64,000 nt of DNA from Globodera rostochiensis (taxonomy: Eukaryota > Nematoda > Chromadorea > Rhabditida > Heteroderidae), in contig JAEVLN010000014.1 of assembly GCA_018350325.1 (NCBI GenBank), positions 2,422,514-2,486,513 on the forward strand. Reading direction: 5' to 3'. The translations under genes were made by a program, and so were the position numbers. The notes beneath the pieces were generated by a model. The model did no database searches and was not told the DNA's origin. It worked only from the letters and a program-made list of their open reading frames with translations. Each line of letters opens with the position of its first letter. The first letter of the stretch is position 1. Shown here piece after piece: positions 9,745 through 19,467 of the stretch.

Positions 9745-11560
9745 AAGGCGGCAAAATTGATTAAAGTACGGGATGAACAGAGGGCAATTGTGCCTCGCGA
9801 ACGGCAAATTCAATTTGACTTCAGGGTAAATATGTATCATAGGGCCCAGAATCAAAACCGAACTAAATATATATAAATCGACTCCTCTTGGTCTGCAATG
9901 TAAGAATCCGAAAAAATTTTTGTTGCGCAACCATTCCCTGAAGAGTTACAGACTCGGGACTGTGCCCACACTTCAGTGCCGAACACTTCAATGCACTTCA
10001 GTGCCAGCACTCAAAAAGGCTATAACTTTTTTTAAACTCAACCAAATCAAACAATCAAGATGTCATTGGAAAGCTCTAAATGAGAAGCATCGTACAAAAA
10101 AAATCCAAGGCGGTTCAATTCGTTTTTAAGAAGTTCAACGTGAAAAACATCCAAAATCAGGGCTTTTCATCAGTTTATTGCAATAACTTTTTTACGAATT
10201 TTCTAATTGATTAGCGTTGGCTTAACAATAGCTTTTAAAAGCTTAGAACTTTCCAATGACATCTTGATTGTTTGATTTGGTTGAGTTTAAAAAAAGTTAT
10301 AGCCTTTTTAAGTACTGGCACTGAAGTGTGGGCACTGAAATGAACGCCGCCGTAAATTTTGAGTGATTTTGCCCATTTTTTAATCAGTTGACAATTCAGT
10401 CCCCAGTCAAAAGACACCAGTCCAGGGTCTGTAACTCTTCAGGGAATGGTTGCCCAACAACAAATTTTTCGGATTCTTACATTGCAGACCAATATATTTA
10501 GTTCGATTGATTCTGGGCCCTATGATACATATTTCCGACTTCAGCCTTAAGCTGAATTTGTTCGACTCGGTCATCGACAAACTGAAATCTCCCTTAAACT
10601 GAAAACCGCGTTTAAAAACCCTGGTGCATTTTTAAGGTAACACTGCGTCACAATTGTGCCAATTTCCTCCTTTTTTTAGTGCTCGTATCCAGGCGTTGGA
10701 TTTTCATATGTGCACACGAATGATCGACGTTGGACTCAATTTGGGCATGGGCGAAGTGGCGCTGCGCTTTTCACCTGCAGCCTTCGGTTTGTTGAGCGCG
10801 ATCAACTCCAAGCTTGTGGAACATCAACAGAAAAAGGTGGCTGGTTTGCACGATTATGCCCCCGGGGGATCCCCCTTTCCACCCAAACCCACCCGTGGAT
10901 ACCTCCGATTATACCTGACACTTATATCATGGCTACAAAAAAATAAATAAAAATTTATAAGCAGCCGGCTAAGACAACCGACCGACCTATGATGCCTGAT
11001 TATCCGAATTATTGGCTTCCGAAGCAAATCAAGCGGCGCCAATACTGGTGGTTCAAACGGCCGAACAGCACCGCTGGAGTAAACGCAATAAATTGGTCTG
11101 ACCTGGCTGAGAACGCACGCGCGGCGGCAGAGTTGAAAACCAAGAGGAACTGGTCTGCTTTTGAGTTACAAGAAAACTTGATTTTTAGAAATATCGTGGC
11201 CTATTATCAACAGCTGATTTTTTTAGGCCACGTTTTCAATTCGTCGTTTCGAAATCTCTTTGGATGCTGAAGTTCGAGACACCATGCGCCCGATGGGAAG
11301 AGTTTGGCAGAACTGGAAATTGGCATTGAAGGTGACTGTGTTTTATTGGATTTGTTCTATTAAACAAATCAATTTAAATTATTTATTGATGGCTTTGTTT
11401 TGGAAATTTAAACGATTTCAGATTGGTCCTCAAGAGGACGAAGTCGAGCCGTGTGTAGACGCGAAGAGAGTATTGCCATTTCCGAAGTTGGCCGTTGTCA
11501 TCGAAGCCGCAGAAACGTTGGACACAGAAGGAAGCAATTTCTTAAGAAACTGCCATAAAA
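9745..11560 (+). pseudogene. Degraded lipid-transfer (VPS13-like) gene fragments
   Basis: Scattered plus-strand coding pieces: about 9745-9824 (KLIKVRDEQRAIVPRER), 10545-10610 (KLNLFDSVIDKL), 10680-10836 (DFHMCTRMIDVGLNLGMG, then RFSPAAFGLLSAINSKL), 10974-11150 (PDYPNYWLPKQIKRRQYWW), 11227-11331 (IRRFEISLDAEVRD, QNWKLALK) and 11421-11550. The beta-strand style, FSPxxxxLLxxI element, Y-W-P-K...YWW and ISLDAE...P...NW patterns recall the repeated chorein-type segments of VPS13 bridge-like lipid transporters. Identification is tentative. The joins do not keep frame (the 11.15 to 11.23 kb join is out of phase), and a 712-bp element splits the first two pieces inside a codon run. Full VPS13 exceeds 3,000 residues; only about 250 are here. 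Confidence 0.4.
9825..10536. mobile_element. Foldback element, 712 bp, long inverted arms, 8-bp target duplication
   Basis: The left arm (about 9825-10080) and right arm (about 10245-10536) are inverted copies, sharing blocks such as CATAGGGCCCAGAATC, AACCATTCCCTGAAGAG and AAGATGTCATTGGAAAG. The ends start GGTAAATATG and, inverted, GGAAATATG. GACTTCAG flanks both sides (9817-9824 and 10537-10544), a perfect 8-bp duplication. Ends in GG with an 8-bp duplication fit Merlin or Mutator-like DNA transposons; no transposase is present. The insertion splits codons that otherwise read straight through (QIQFDF then SLKLNLFD). Confidence 0.85.
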
Positions 11561-11797
11561 ATGCCATATTGCCATATTTTGACCCCTCGATGCCATAAAA
11601 ATGCCATATTTTTGGAGCCGGTTGCCATATTTTGTTGTGGATGAGTTGAGAGCCCTGGTCGTAGGCAGTGACAGCTTGAAATGTAGATAAGCATAAGCTC
11701 ACTAGGCCTAGCCTCAGTTACATTGGTTTGTTCGGCGCCGAAACGTGGGCGTCGAAACGACCCCGACTCTAGTGAAATTCCCCCCCTCCCTTCGGGT
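11550..11797. other. TGCCATA-type short repeats and spacer
   Basis: Two copies of a GCCATAAAAATGCCATATT unit (about 11553 and 11593) with extra TGCCATATTTTG pieces follow directly on the last VPS13-like coding piece. Then comes ordinary spacer up to the next transposon. No gene seen. Confidence 0.55.
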
Positions 11798-12663
11798 TAG
11801 AGCCCGGTAAAAAAAAATTTCCGGGAACGGGAACGGGGTTTTCAAAAAGAACGGGACGGGAATCCCGGACGGGAATCCCGTCTTTTTCCCGTTCCCGTAG
11901 AAATCCCGTTCAATTTTTAACGGGAATCCCGCGGGAACGGGAAAAATTTTGAAAATTTTTAAACTAAGAATTTTTCGAAATTTTTTTTGGCGGGCACTTT
12001 GAGATAAATTTCTGATATACAATTGGAGGGTCCGACAACGCCGATAGGCGCCGTCGGAAAATTTTTAAAACATTTTTGTTAAGAAAATTGCTCAAAATTT
12101 TCGAATTTTTCCGATTTGCGAATTTTTCAAAATTCAAATTTTTGAGAATTTCTTTTCTCGAGGTGGAGGGGGGGGGGAGGGTCGGCGGTGCCGATAGGCG
12201 CCGCCGAGAAAATTTTGCATTTTTTGCTCAATTTGATAAGAGATTTGCTACCAAAATCTTAAAAATACGGTAGTTTTTTTAAGCTTTTGAAATCTTAATT
12301 GATTCAGAAAATCAGAAACCAACAGAATATGGCACATTTTGGGTGGGTTCGGCGGTGCCGATAGGCGCCACCGTTAAAAAATTTTGAAATTTAAGCATTT
12401 TTGTGATGAAAATTGGTACAAAATTGTTAAATTTTTGAAAACATTTCGCCAAGAAAAATAAACGGGAACGGGAAAAATACTGAAATAAAATTTCCGGGAA
12501 CGGGAACGGGAACGGGGTTTTCAAAAAGAACGGGACGGGAATCCCGAACGGGAATCCCGTCTTTTTCCCGTTCCCGTAAAAAATCCCGCCCGGCGAAAAA
12601 GACGGGAACGGGACCGGGATTCCCGTACTTTTCCCGCGGGAATCCCGTTCCCGCCGGGCTCTA
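11798..12663. mobile_element. hAT-like non-autonomous element, 866 bp, TAGAGCCCGG ends
   Basis: Perfect 10-bp inverted ends TAGAGCCCGG / CCGGGCTCTA, flanked on both sides by CTTCGGGT (11790-11797 and 12664-12671), an 8-bp target duplication. TAGAG ends with an 8-bp duplication fit the hAT superfamily. Next to each end lies a region of CGGGAACGGG and CGGGATTCCCG palindromes; a roughly 95-bp stretch containing GGGGTTTTCAAAAAGAACGG occurs in direct orientation at about 11820-11915 and 12490-12590. The middle holds three copies of a palindrome around GGTGCCGATAGGCGCC. No transposase seen. Confidence 0.9.
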
Positions 12664-12671
12664 CTTCGGGT

Positions 12672-14412
12672 ACAATTACACTTTGGGTAAATTACCTTAC
12701 AATTTTAGCAATTGCAATTTCAGTAAAAGCATTGTCCATGTGTTTGCTTGTGCCGGGTGCTTGACGTTTGGCCGATGTTCCCCCAAATCGCATCATTCCG
12801 TTCGCCGTCCCCCGCAATTCCGCATTTATCGCTCAATTTGACCTTTTTCCTTCCCCTATGGCCCAATTTTACCAAACTTTTTACATATTCCCCGGGGATT
12901 CTCCAACAGCCCCAAAATTCTCGCCTTTTCGAGACGGAAATGACATGGAAGGGGATAGATGATGTAGCGGAGGGGGGGGGGGGGGTGAAACACCGACGAA
13001 CGCTTCCCCCCCTCCTCCCCCCCCCCTTGCTCCCTACGGTTTCGTTTTGTTCACTCTTTTGCCATTCCAACTCTTAAATATTTCAACTCCACCTCAATTT
13101 CGTTTTTGAATTCCCCCGCCCCCGCACATTTATCACTCACTCAATTGGTTGATTATGATGCTCGTCTCTTTGCCTGCCCACATCAAATGAAATTATGCCG
13201 ACACATCGCTTTACGTAACTCGCTGAAATGAATACTTTCCCAATTTGCCGCCCCCCCCCCCCTCCATTTCTTCCTTTGCTGCTGTCGATGTGCGTGAATT
13301 GCCCCACTTTGCCAATTTGTCCTTCCCTCGTCCGCTTGCATTCATTCGCCCAATCGTGCCCATCCCATCCAAAAGCCCTTCCTCCATTCTTTTTACAAGC
13401 CACAATAGTGCCGTCGGTTTGGTCAGCCCAAAAGTATCATTCATTAAATGCCCGACTTTGGAGGGGGAGGGGGGGGGGGGGGTATATGAATTTCCTTTTT
13501 CTTTTTTGTCTTTATAATTCCTGTCAAAATTGATAAATTTTACCCGCTTGGACGCATTTAATTAAGGGGCATAGATGGAGGTTTTGAAGAGGAAGGGAAA
13601 GATGGTTCGTTCGTTGGTTCGTTCGTTCGTTCATCCCTTTCCCAAAACGCCTTTAGTCTCAGAAGATGAAAAAATGTGAACTTCAATTCCCCCCGCTGCA
13701 GCCATTTCCATCTCGGCCGCATCATTTGGCGCTACTCAAAAGCCAAACTTCGCTGATGGGGGGGGGCAATGAATCGTTTTTGGCACGCGTCATTAATTTT
13801 TGTAGTCGGTTGAACGACTAATTCGTGCATTTCTGTCTTCCAAAAAATTCCAAATTCCTGCGGAGGCGCGGATTCGTCGGGAGGGCATCCGGTAGCCGAG
13901 GAGACCGAATATTCTCCGTTTTATGCCCTCCAATTTGCCCTTACCATTAACTATTTCCTCTTTAAGTTTTAACTTTTTGTTCCAATTGGCTTCTTTATTC
14001 TCTCCTTTCTTTTCTATTAAAGTGCCCCCAACTATCCCTTTTTTGTCCTTATCCAATTTCAAAACAGAGCAAGCACCTGAATGGAGCCAAAAAAACATTT
14101 TTCAGTCCTTCATTTTCACCCAAAAATTTGTTTTTGCTCTTGCAGAACGAAGGAAAGGGAAATCCAATTTGCGACCGGGAAAGAAGCAACTCGGGGAAAA
14201 AGCAAAGGTTGCGGGCGGATGTGTGGAGATGATGATGTTGACGCCGGGGGGGGGGCAATTGGACTGAAGAGTATCAGAGGGGAGGACACCGGGGGGGGGG
14301 GGGGGGGTGGGGCACTAAAAACGGGGAGGGGTCGTCGAATGCGTAAATTCCGCACATTCGCGTGCTTTAGCAATTTTTTCAATTCAATTCTTATTGACCA
14401 GCACAGCGACAG
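12672..14412. other. Intergenic, upstream of the neuropeptide GPCR
   Basis: No gene recognised. The region would contain the GPCR promoter. It has G or C runs of 10-17 bases (about 12972, 13248, 13468, 14250 and 14290), a GTTC tetranucleotide run at about 13606-13634, and pyrimidine-rich stretches. Longer open frames here are low-complexity and antisense to one another, so I left them out. Confidence 0.5.
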
Positions 14413-16093
14413 ATGTTGTCCACGGAAGACATAAACTCCGCCCTTCCCTACTGCAACGTGTGCTTGGGCTCCACAGATGCCAATTACCAGGTGAGGGAGG
14501 GGAAGTCGGGGAGGAGGTGGGGATGATCGGTTGGAGAAGATACATTTGGTCTGCTGGGGATGAGAAATGGCCAAAAATCTCTCCAAATCCGGGAAATGTC
14601 CGCGAGAATGGTGAACATGTTCAGATTTACAATTTGGTGATCAGCGGCACTGTGTTGGCTCTGATCGGAATGGCCGGCTTGGCGGGTAATCTGCTCGTCA
14701 TCCTCGTCTACAGCAATCACCGACAAAGATTTCACTCAATCAGTGTCTATTTGATGGCGTTGGCTGTTTCCGACTTTCTGATGATTTGCACGGCAATGTT
14801 TTTGTTTGTGTTGGAGGCGTGGCGGCATCACGGACCGATGGGTAACGGCGAGACAATTTGAATTCAGCGAATTTTGGTGGCTACAACGAATTTCCATTGG
14901 TTTTAGGGCTGGCCTATGCTTACGGAGTCGGCGCCCCTTTTTTCTTTCCGCTGGCCTCCATTTTCCAAACCACCTCCGTATATTTTTGTGTCGGTGCCGC
15001 CATCGATTTGTTCGTCAGTGTTGCGCTTCGGGGGCCAATCAGCGAGTCGTACTGCACTGTGAGGTGCAGTGAGTGCAGTCGTGGGACTATTTGGCGCCTG
15101 AGACTTTAAACAAAAATTAATTTATTCCCTGAAGAATTGCGCGAAAGTTCGTGCTGATCACTGCTTGCTTGGCCGTCCTTTACAATATACCGCACTTCTT
15201 CGAACTTCGCTCAATCGACTGCTTCGAGACCAGGGATGGGCTGAACGTGCGCAGTCTCCAAATTTGCCCCACCGAGTTCAGGTAAAAGTTGAGAGATTTA
15301 AAGAAAACAAAACAAACTCCCCCCTTAAGGATGAGCCATGTGTATTACTCCATTTACTACACGTACATGTACACGGTAGGTCGTACCACCACCAACGGTA
15401 GTCTTACAGTTTGTTAGGCATGGACTTTTTGAATATGTTCAAGAAAGTTGGATTACGTTTTTGGCACATATTGAAGGTGTTCATGGCAGTTGGTCCGCTC
15501 GTGTTGCTGATTGTGCTCAACATTTGCATTGTGGTCAATGTGCTCAAACGCCCACATGATCCAGGTTGAAGGCACTAGAACTAATTCCGAGACTTTCAAT
15601 ATCCCTTCCAGATTCTGACATCATCTCTTTGATCCTTGTCGTTTTCTTGTTCATCTTTTGCAATTTTACCGCACTTCTCGTCAACTTTTTGGAGTTGACT
15701 TTTTCTGAACAGCTTAAACACGTTGGTTTCTTCTGCACGTTCTGAACTTCGACATGTCAATTTTGTCCAATTTAGGTGATTGTGTATCTGGTCGATCTGA
15801 GCAACCTTCTGGTCGTGATCAATTGCACTGCCAACTTCTTCGTTTATCTGATCTTCGGAAACAGTTTCCGCCGTACCCTTAGGGAAATTTGTTTCGGAAA
15901 GGCCCCGCCGGGCGTTGGCACAGGCGGGGAAATGGCCAACGGCGGAGCGCGTGCCAATTTGCTGGTGCTAATGGAAAGTGAGGAGGGCAACAGAAATGGC
16001 GCGCCCAGCAACGGTCAGCAGAAGAATGGCACGGCACCGGCAGCAGCAAAAGCGAAGACGGCCATTGTGCGAATCATTGGGACAGAACTTTGA
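14413..16093 (+). CDS. FMRFamide/myosuppressin-type neuropeptide GPCR
   Basis: Eight exons: 14413-14490, 14625-14841, 14907-15063, 15135-15281, 15330-15379, 15418-15564, 15612-15721 and 15776-16093, ending TGA. The start ATG follows a CGACAG acceptor. Seven helices can be placed: TM1 has GLAGNLLVILVYS (N1.50), TM2 has LMALAVSDFLMI (D2.50), TM3 ends AIDLFVSVAL, TM4 starts at ARKFVLITACLAVLYNIP, TM5 at GPLVLLIVLNICIVV, TM6 at FIFCNFTALLVNF and TM7 ends INCTANFFVYLIFG with FRRTLREICF after it. The NFxxY form of TM7 and the IPHFFEL loop are common in nematode FRPR/DMSR-like receptors for RFamide peptides. The Arg of the DRY motif is replaced (D-L-F). The tail is Gly/Ala/Asn-rich. The ligand cannot be told. 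Confidence 0.85.
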
Positions 16094-16679
16094 CCCCGGT
16101 GATCAGAGACCGCCTAAGGCAAATGGGCGACGGTTGGCAGGGAACGGTCTTTTGGCCTTTTGGCCATTTGCCGCCGAGACAACGGAGCAGACTCATTAGA
16201 GTTGACGCCACTTATTTGTTAGACTATTTTTGATTATTGTACAAAATGACAGTGCCACCTAAATAATATTAAATGTTGTTTTGGCACCAAATAATTTTGA
16301 TTTTTATCATTGGCTATTCTTCCTACTTAGAAATTCAAATTGAGAAGCAAACATTTTATACATACGAATAAATACACATTTATAAAGTTCTGTAAATAAT
16401 TTAAGAAATAATTGAATGGATTTGTACAAAACAAAATTTGATCAATTTGTGATGGATTGCGCGAAGGAGATCAGCAAAAGTGTTAAAAAACAGCGTCTTA
16501 TCAAAGAATTGAGCACCAAATAAGAGAGATTGATTACATATTTTGAGATTAATTCCTAGATTTGTTTTGTCGGCACCTTTCGAATTGTCTGCCCCAATGT
16601 AAAAAGTGCGGGACGGGCGGCAACACACCAGCAGTACTTTCTTTTAGTGTTCAACTCGACGTGCCCCGGGGGATGGCGT
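16094..16679. other. Convergent 3' ends of GPCR and FnIII genes
   Basis: AT-rich tail-to-tail spacer. AATAAAT and ATTAAA-like signals for plus-strand cleavage lie at about 16263-16380. No gene seen. Confidence 0.5.
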
Positions 16680-19467
16680 TCAAACGATGGCACCGTTTGT
16701 CCCCGCTGGGGGTGCCGGTGTCGCGCGCCTTGTCTCCGTCGTCCACCTCATTAGCCCGCCTCCCATCGTTTTGTGCATGTCTTCTCCGTCCAAAGCCAAA
16801 GACCCGCCGGAGGCTGTGCCACTTTCTGCCGCCGGGGGCGTTGTGAGTGCCGCCGTCCCCGCAACAGTCGACTCCGTCGTCAGCGTCGACTGAGGCGAGT
16901 TGCATTGGTGCAGTTTGACATTCCATCGCTTCTCCTTTTCCGATTTGTCTGCCCTTTTCTCTTTTTTGCCTTTTGCCACCATTTTCATCTTCTGCAACGC
17001 TCCAACCGCCCCTTCGGGTCTTTTCTTCCCCATTTCGTCCCCTCCGGGCAATTTCTGTCGGATGGCTTTCCTTTGAGTGCTCTGGTGGCTGAACGTGCAG
17101 ATCAGCGTGACCATGGCGGCCATTGGGACGAAGACGACGACGGAAAGAAGAGCCAGCACGGAGCCGTCCAAATTGGCGAGAAATTCCATTGGAGGGGGCT
17201 GCGGCCAGAGGCTGGCCCCGAGTGGGATGAAGCTGAACCGTTGCTGGGACGAAGCATCCCGACCGAGCAGGTCGTACACCTTCAGAAAGGGGTCATTTGT
17301 AAATTTAACCATTTTTTTGAAACTGCCGAAGCCTTTCTTTTCAAAACGACGATCATTTATTTAATAATAAAGTTGTTTTATTCGAACACTTACCACAACT
17401 TGGACATGGAACTCGCAGATGGAACCCTGCGGCAGTGAAATCAGCACGGAGTTGGATTGCTATGGTAAAATGCCCTTTGAAAGCGTTTAGTTTCAAAAGG
17501 AAATTACAGCGGACACAATCCTGGCGCTCGGCTTCACCTCACATTCTTTGCCCGGATTCACTTCTGCCACCGGCTCAATGCCAACTTCGTACAGCAAAAT
17601 GTTGTCCAACTCTTCTGGACGCTCCCAACTGACCAAAGCCGACCCGTTTTCTACGGAAGGCACAACCTTCAGCTCGCGAACCGGTTCCGGGTCTGAAATT
17701 CTCAATTTAAACAATTTAATTAAGGATCTTTGTTGGAATCATCAACTTTAAAATGTAACAAAATTCGGTTTTGGCACACTCACCACACTCCAAACTGCCG
17801 GAGCCGAACACCTGGGAACAGTGCATGGAGAGGAAAGTGCCATGAAAAGCGTTCCACCAGGGACTGGGCGGTTGGTCGGCAGAAGACGAAGTGCCGGGAA
17901 GAAGTCGGACGGCGTACTCCGAGTTGAAGGCCAAATGACGCAGCAGAAAACCGTCGCTTCCGTCCTAAGCGAAAGAACAAATCATTTTTTTGTAAGCCAA
18001 TCCAATCGAAATAACGATCGATTTATTCTTCCAACTTTTGTCCGTACCAGCTCGAACTCGTCCACTGTTCTCGTGCTTTTGTTGGCCCACTCAATTTGAA
18101 GTCGACATGCCGGGAAAACAACGGACGGGGACGGGGCCAACGACGACGACTCCAACGCATCGTCCACCGTTCGGAATTCGCTGACCGCTTTCAGCTCCAT
18201 GACGTCCTCTGCAGCAGAAGCAGTTGAGGAACCCCGCATGAATTGAGTTTGGGATGGCGAAAGATTTCGAAGATGACGATGGTGCCGTCTCAACCGAGAA
18301 CGCAGAATCGGTTTTGAAACTAAAAAAACATTTTTAAATCTTTTTTTTAATCAGTAAAATTAACTGAATTGGGTCGCCGTCTCCTCTCCGTCCCGTCGCC
18401 ATCGAACCAACGCGGCCACTCCGTTGTCCATGTTGTAGCGGGCAAAGAACTGAAGCGAAGTCCTTCCGATTGGGCCGACCGGCTCGACGATTGCGTCGAA
18501 GTCAATCCATCGGGACTGAACGGACGCGCCGAGAGGGCCGGACGGGGACATCGTTTGGACAGCGAATTGGTGGAGATGCCCCGCTCGAATGCCCATAACG
18601 TGAAAAGTCCGGTCGGACTCAATCTGAAATCGGTCGGAGGTGGTCAAAAAGTTCCCGGGGATTAGGAGAAAAAGCCCTATAAGAAGCCAACAAAACCCAC
18701 CGAGGCGGTGATCCATTTTGGTTCTTCCAATGGCCCATCCGTCGCTGGGCTTTCTTTCACTTTTCGCCTCCACTGAACAACAAATCGCAGCGGCTGCTCC
18801 GACCCGCGTCTGTTCTCCTTGGCCATGTCAATTGCCATCACCGCTCTGTAGAGAGTCGATTTCAGTAACCCTTCGGGGGACGTCAGTCTTTGTGAGCAGA
18901 GGGGTCGGATTCTGTCGATTAGCGGCGGCTGGGAAGCAACCGGAGGCGACGGATGGAAGGGATTGCCGGGCGCAGTCTGTCGGAAAAAGAGTTGGCCCTG
19001 CTGAAATGCCAAGGCGGACGGATGCTGAGCCGTACTGGACTGTTGTCGAGATGCCGTGGAGGGTGTGTCCGCGTCGAGACAGCCCTCTCGACACTGAAAA
19101 TGGGCCGAATTAAAGAGGGCAAGGGGACGAACGGACGCCATGTACTGACTGACCAGCTCGACCAGTGGAGAGGACCAATTCATAAAGGAGCGCACATTGC
19201 CATCCAGGAGACGGACTTTGGCGGAAGTGCCACACTGAAAGTAATCGATTCAATTACCCCTAATTGATTATATAGTCCAGAATCACAATTTTATCATTAC
19301 AGTCTGCCTACCTTTTCGGCACATTTTGCCTGACATTGTGCCAATCTGAGGTAAAATTGGAGGTCAATCTGCATGAAAGGGAGAAGCTCAAAGGCGACGA
19401 CCAGCGGCGGAGAGGGGAAGACAGTTAAAAAGGAAAGCAATAATTGACGCATGGGAAAGTTTGCCAT
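16680..19467 (-). CDS. FnIII-domain single-pass membrane protein (anosmin/KAL-1-like layout)
   Basis: About eight exons on the minus strand. The ATG at 19467 directly follows a CTTCAG acceptor. Exon 1 (19467-19312) codes a signal peptide (MANFPMRQLLLSFLTVFP) and a Cys pair (CQAKC). Exon 2 (from 19234) has more Cys and a segment like RFVVQWRRK followed by IESDRTFHVMGIRAGH, the strand pattern of a fibronectin type III domain. Clear FnIII sequence follows at about 17.7-17.5 kb (EPVRELKVVPSVENGSALVSW). A membrane segment near the C-terminus (LDGSVLALLSVVVFVPMAAM) precedes a basic, Ser/Thr-rich cytoplasmic tail ending at 16680. Cys-rich start plus FnIII repeats recalls anosmin-1/KAL-1, but I see no WAP four-disulfide core and KAL-1 is not transmembrane. 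It is best read as a neuronal-type cell-surface FnIII protein. Confidence 0.6.

Noticed and set aside
13606..13634. GTTC tetranucleotide run
   Set aside because: Ordinary microsatellite in an intergenic region; nothing ties it to function.
14116..14586. 156-residue Pro/Ser-rich minus-strand frame
   Set aside because: Antisense to the GPCR 5' exon and built on G/C tracts.
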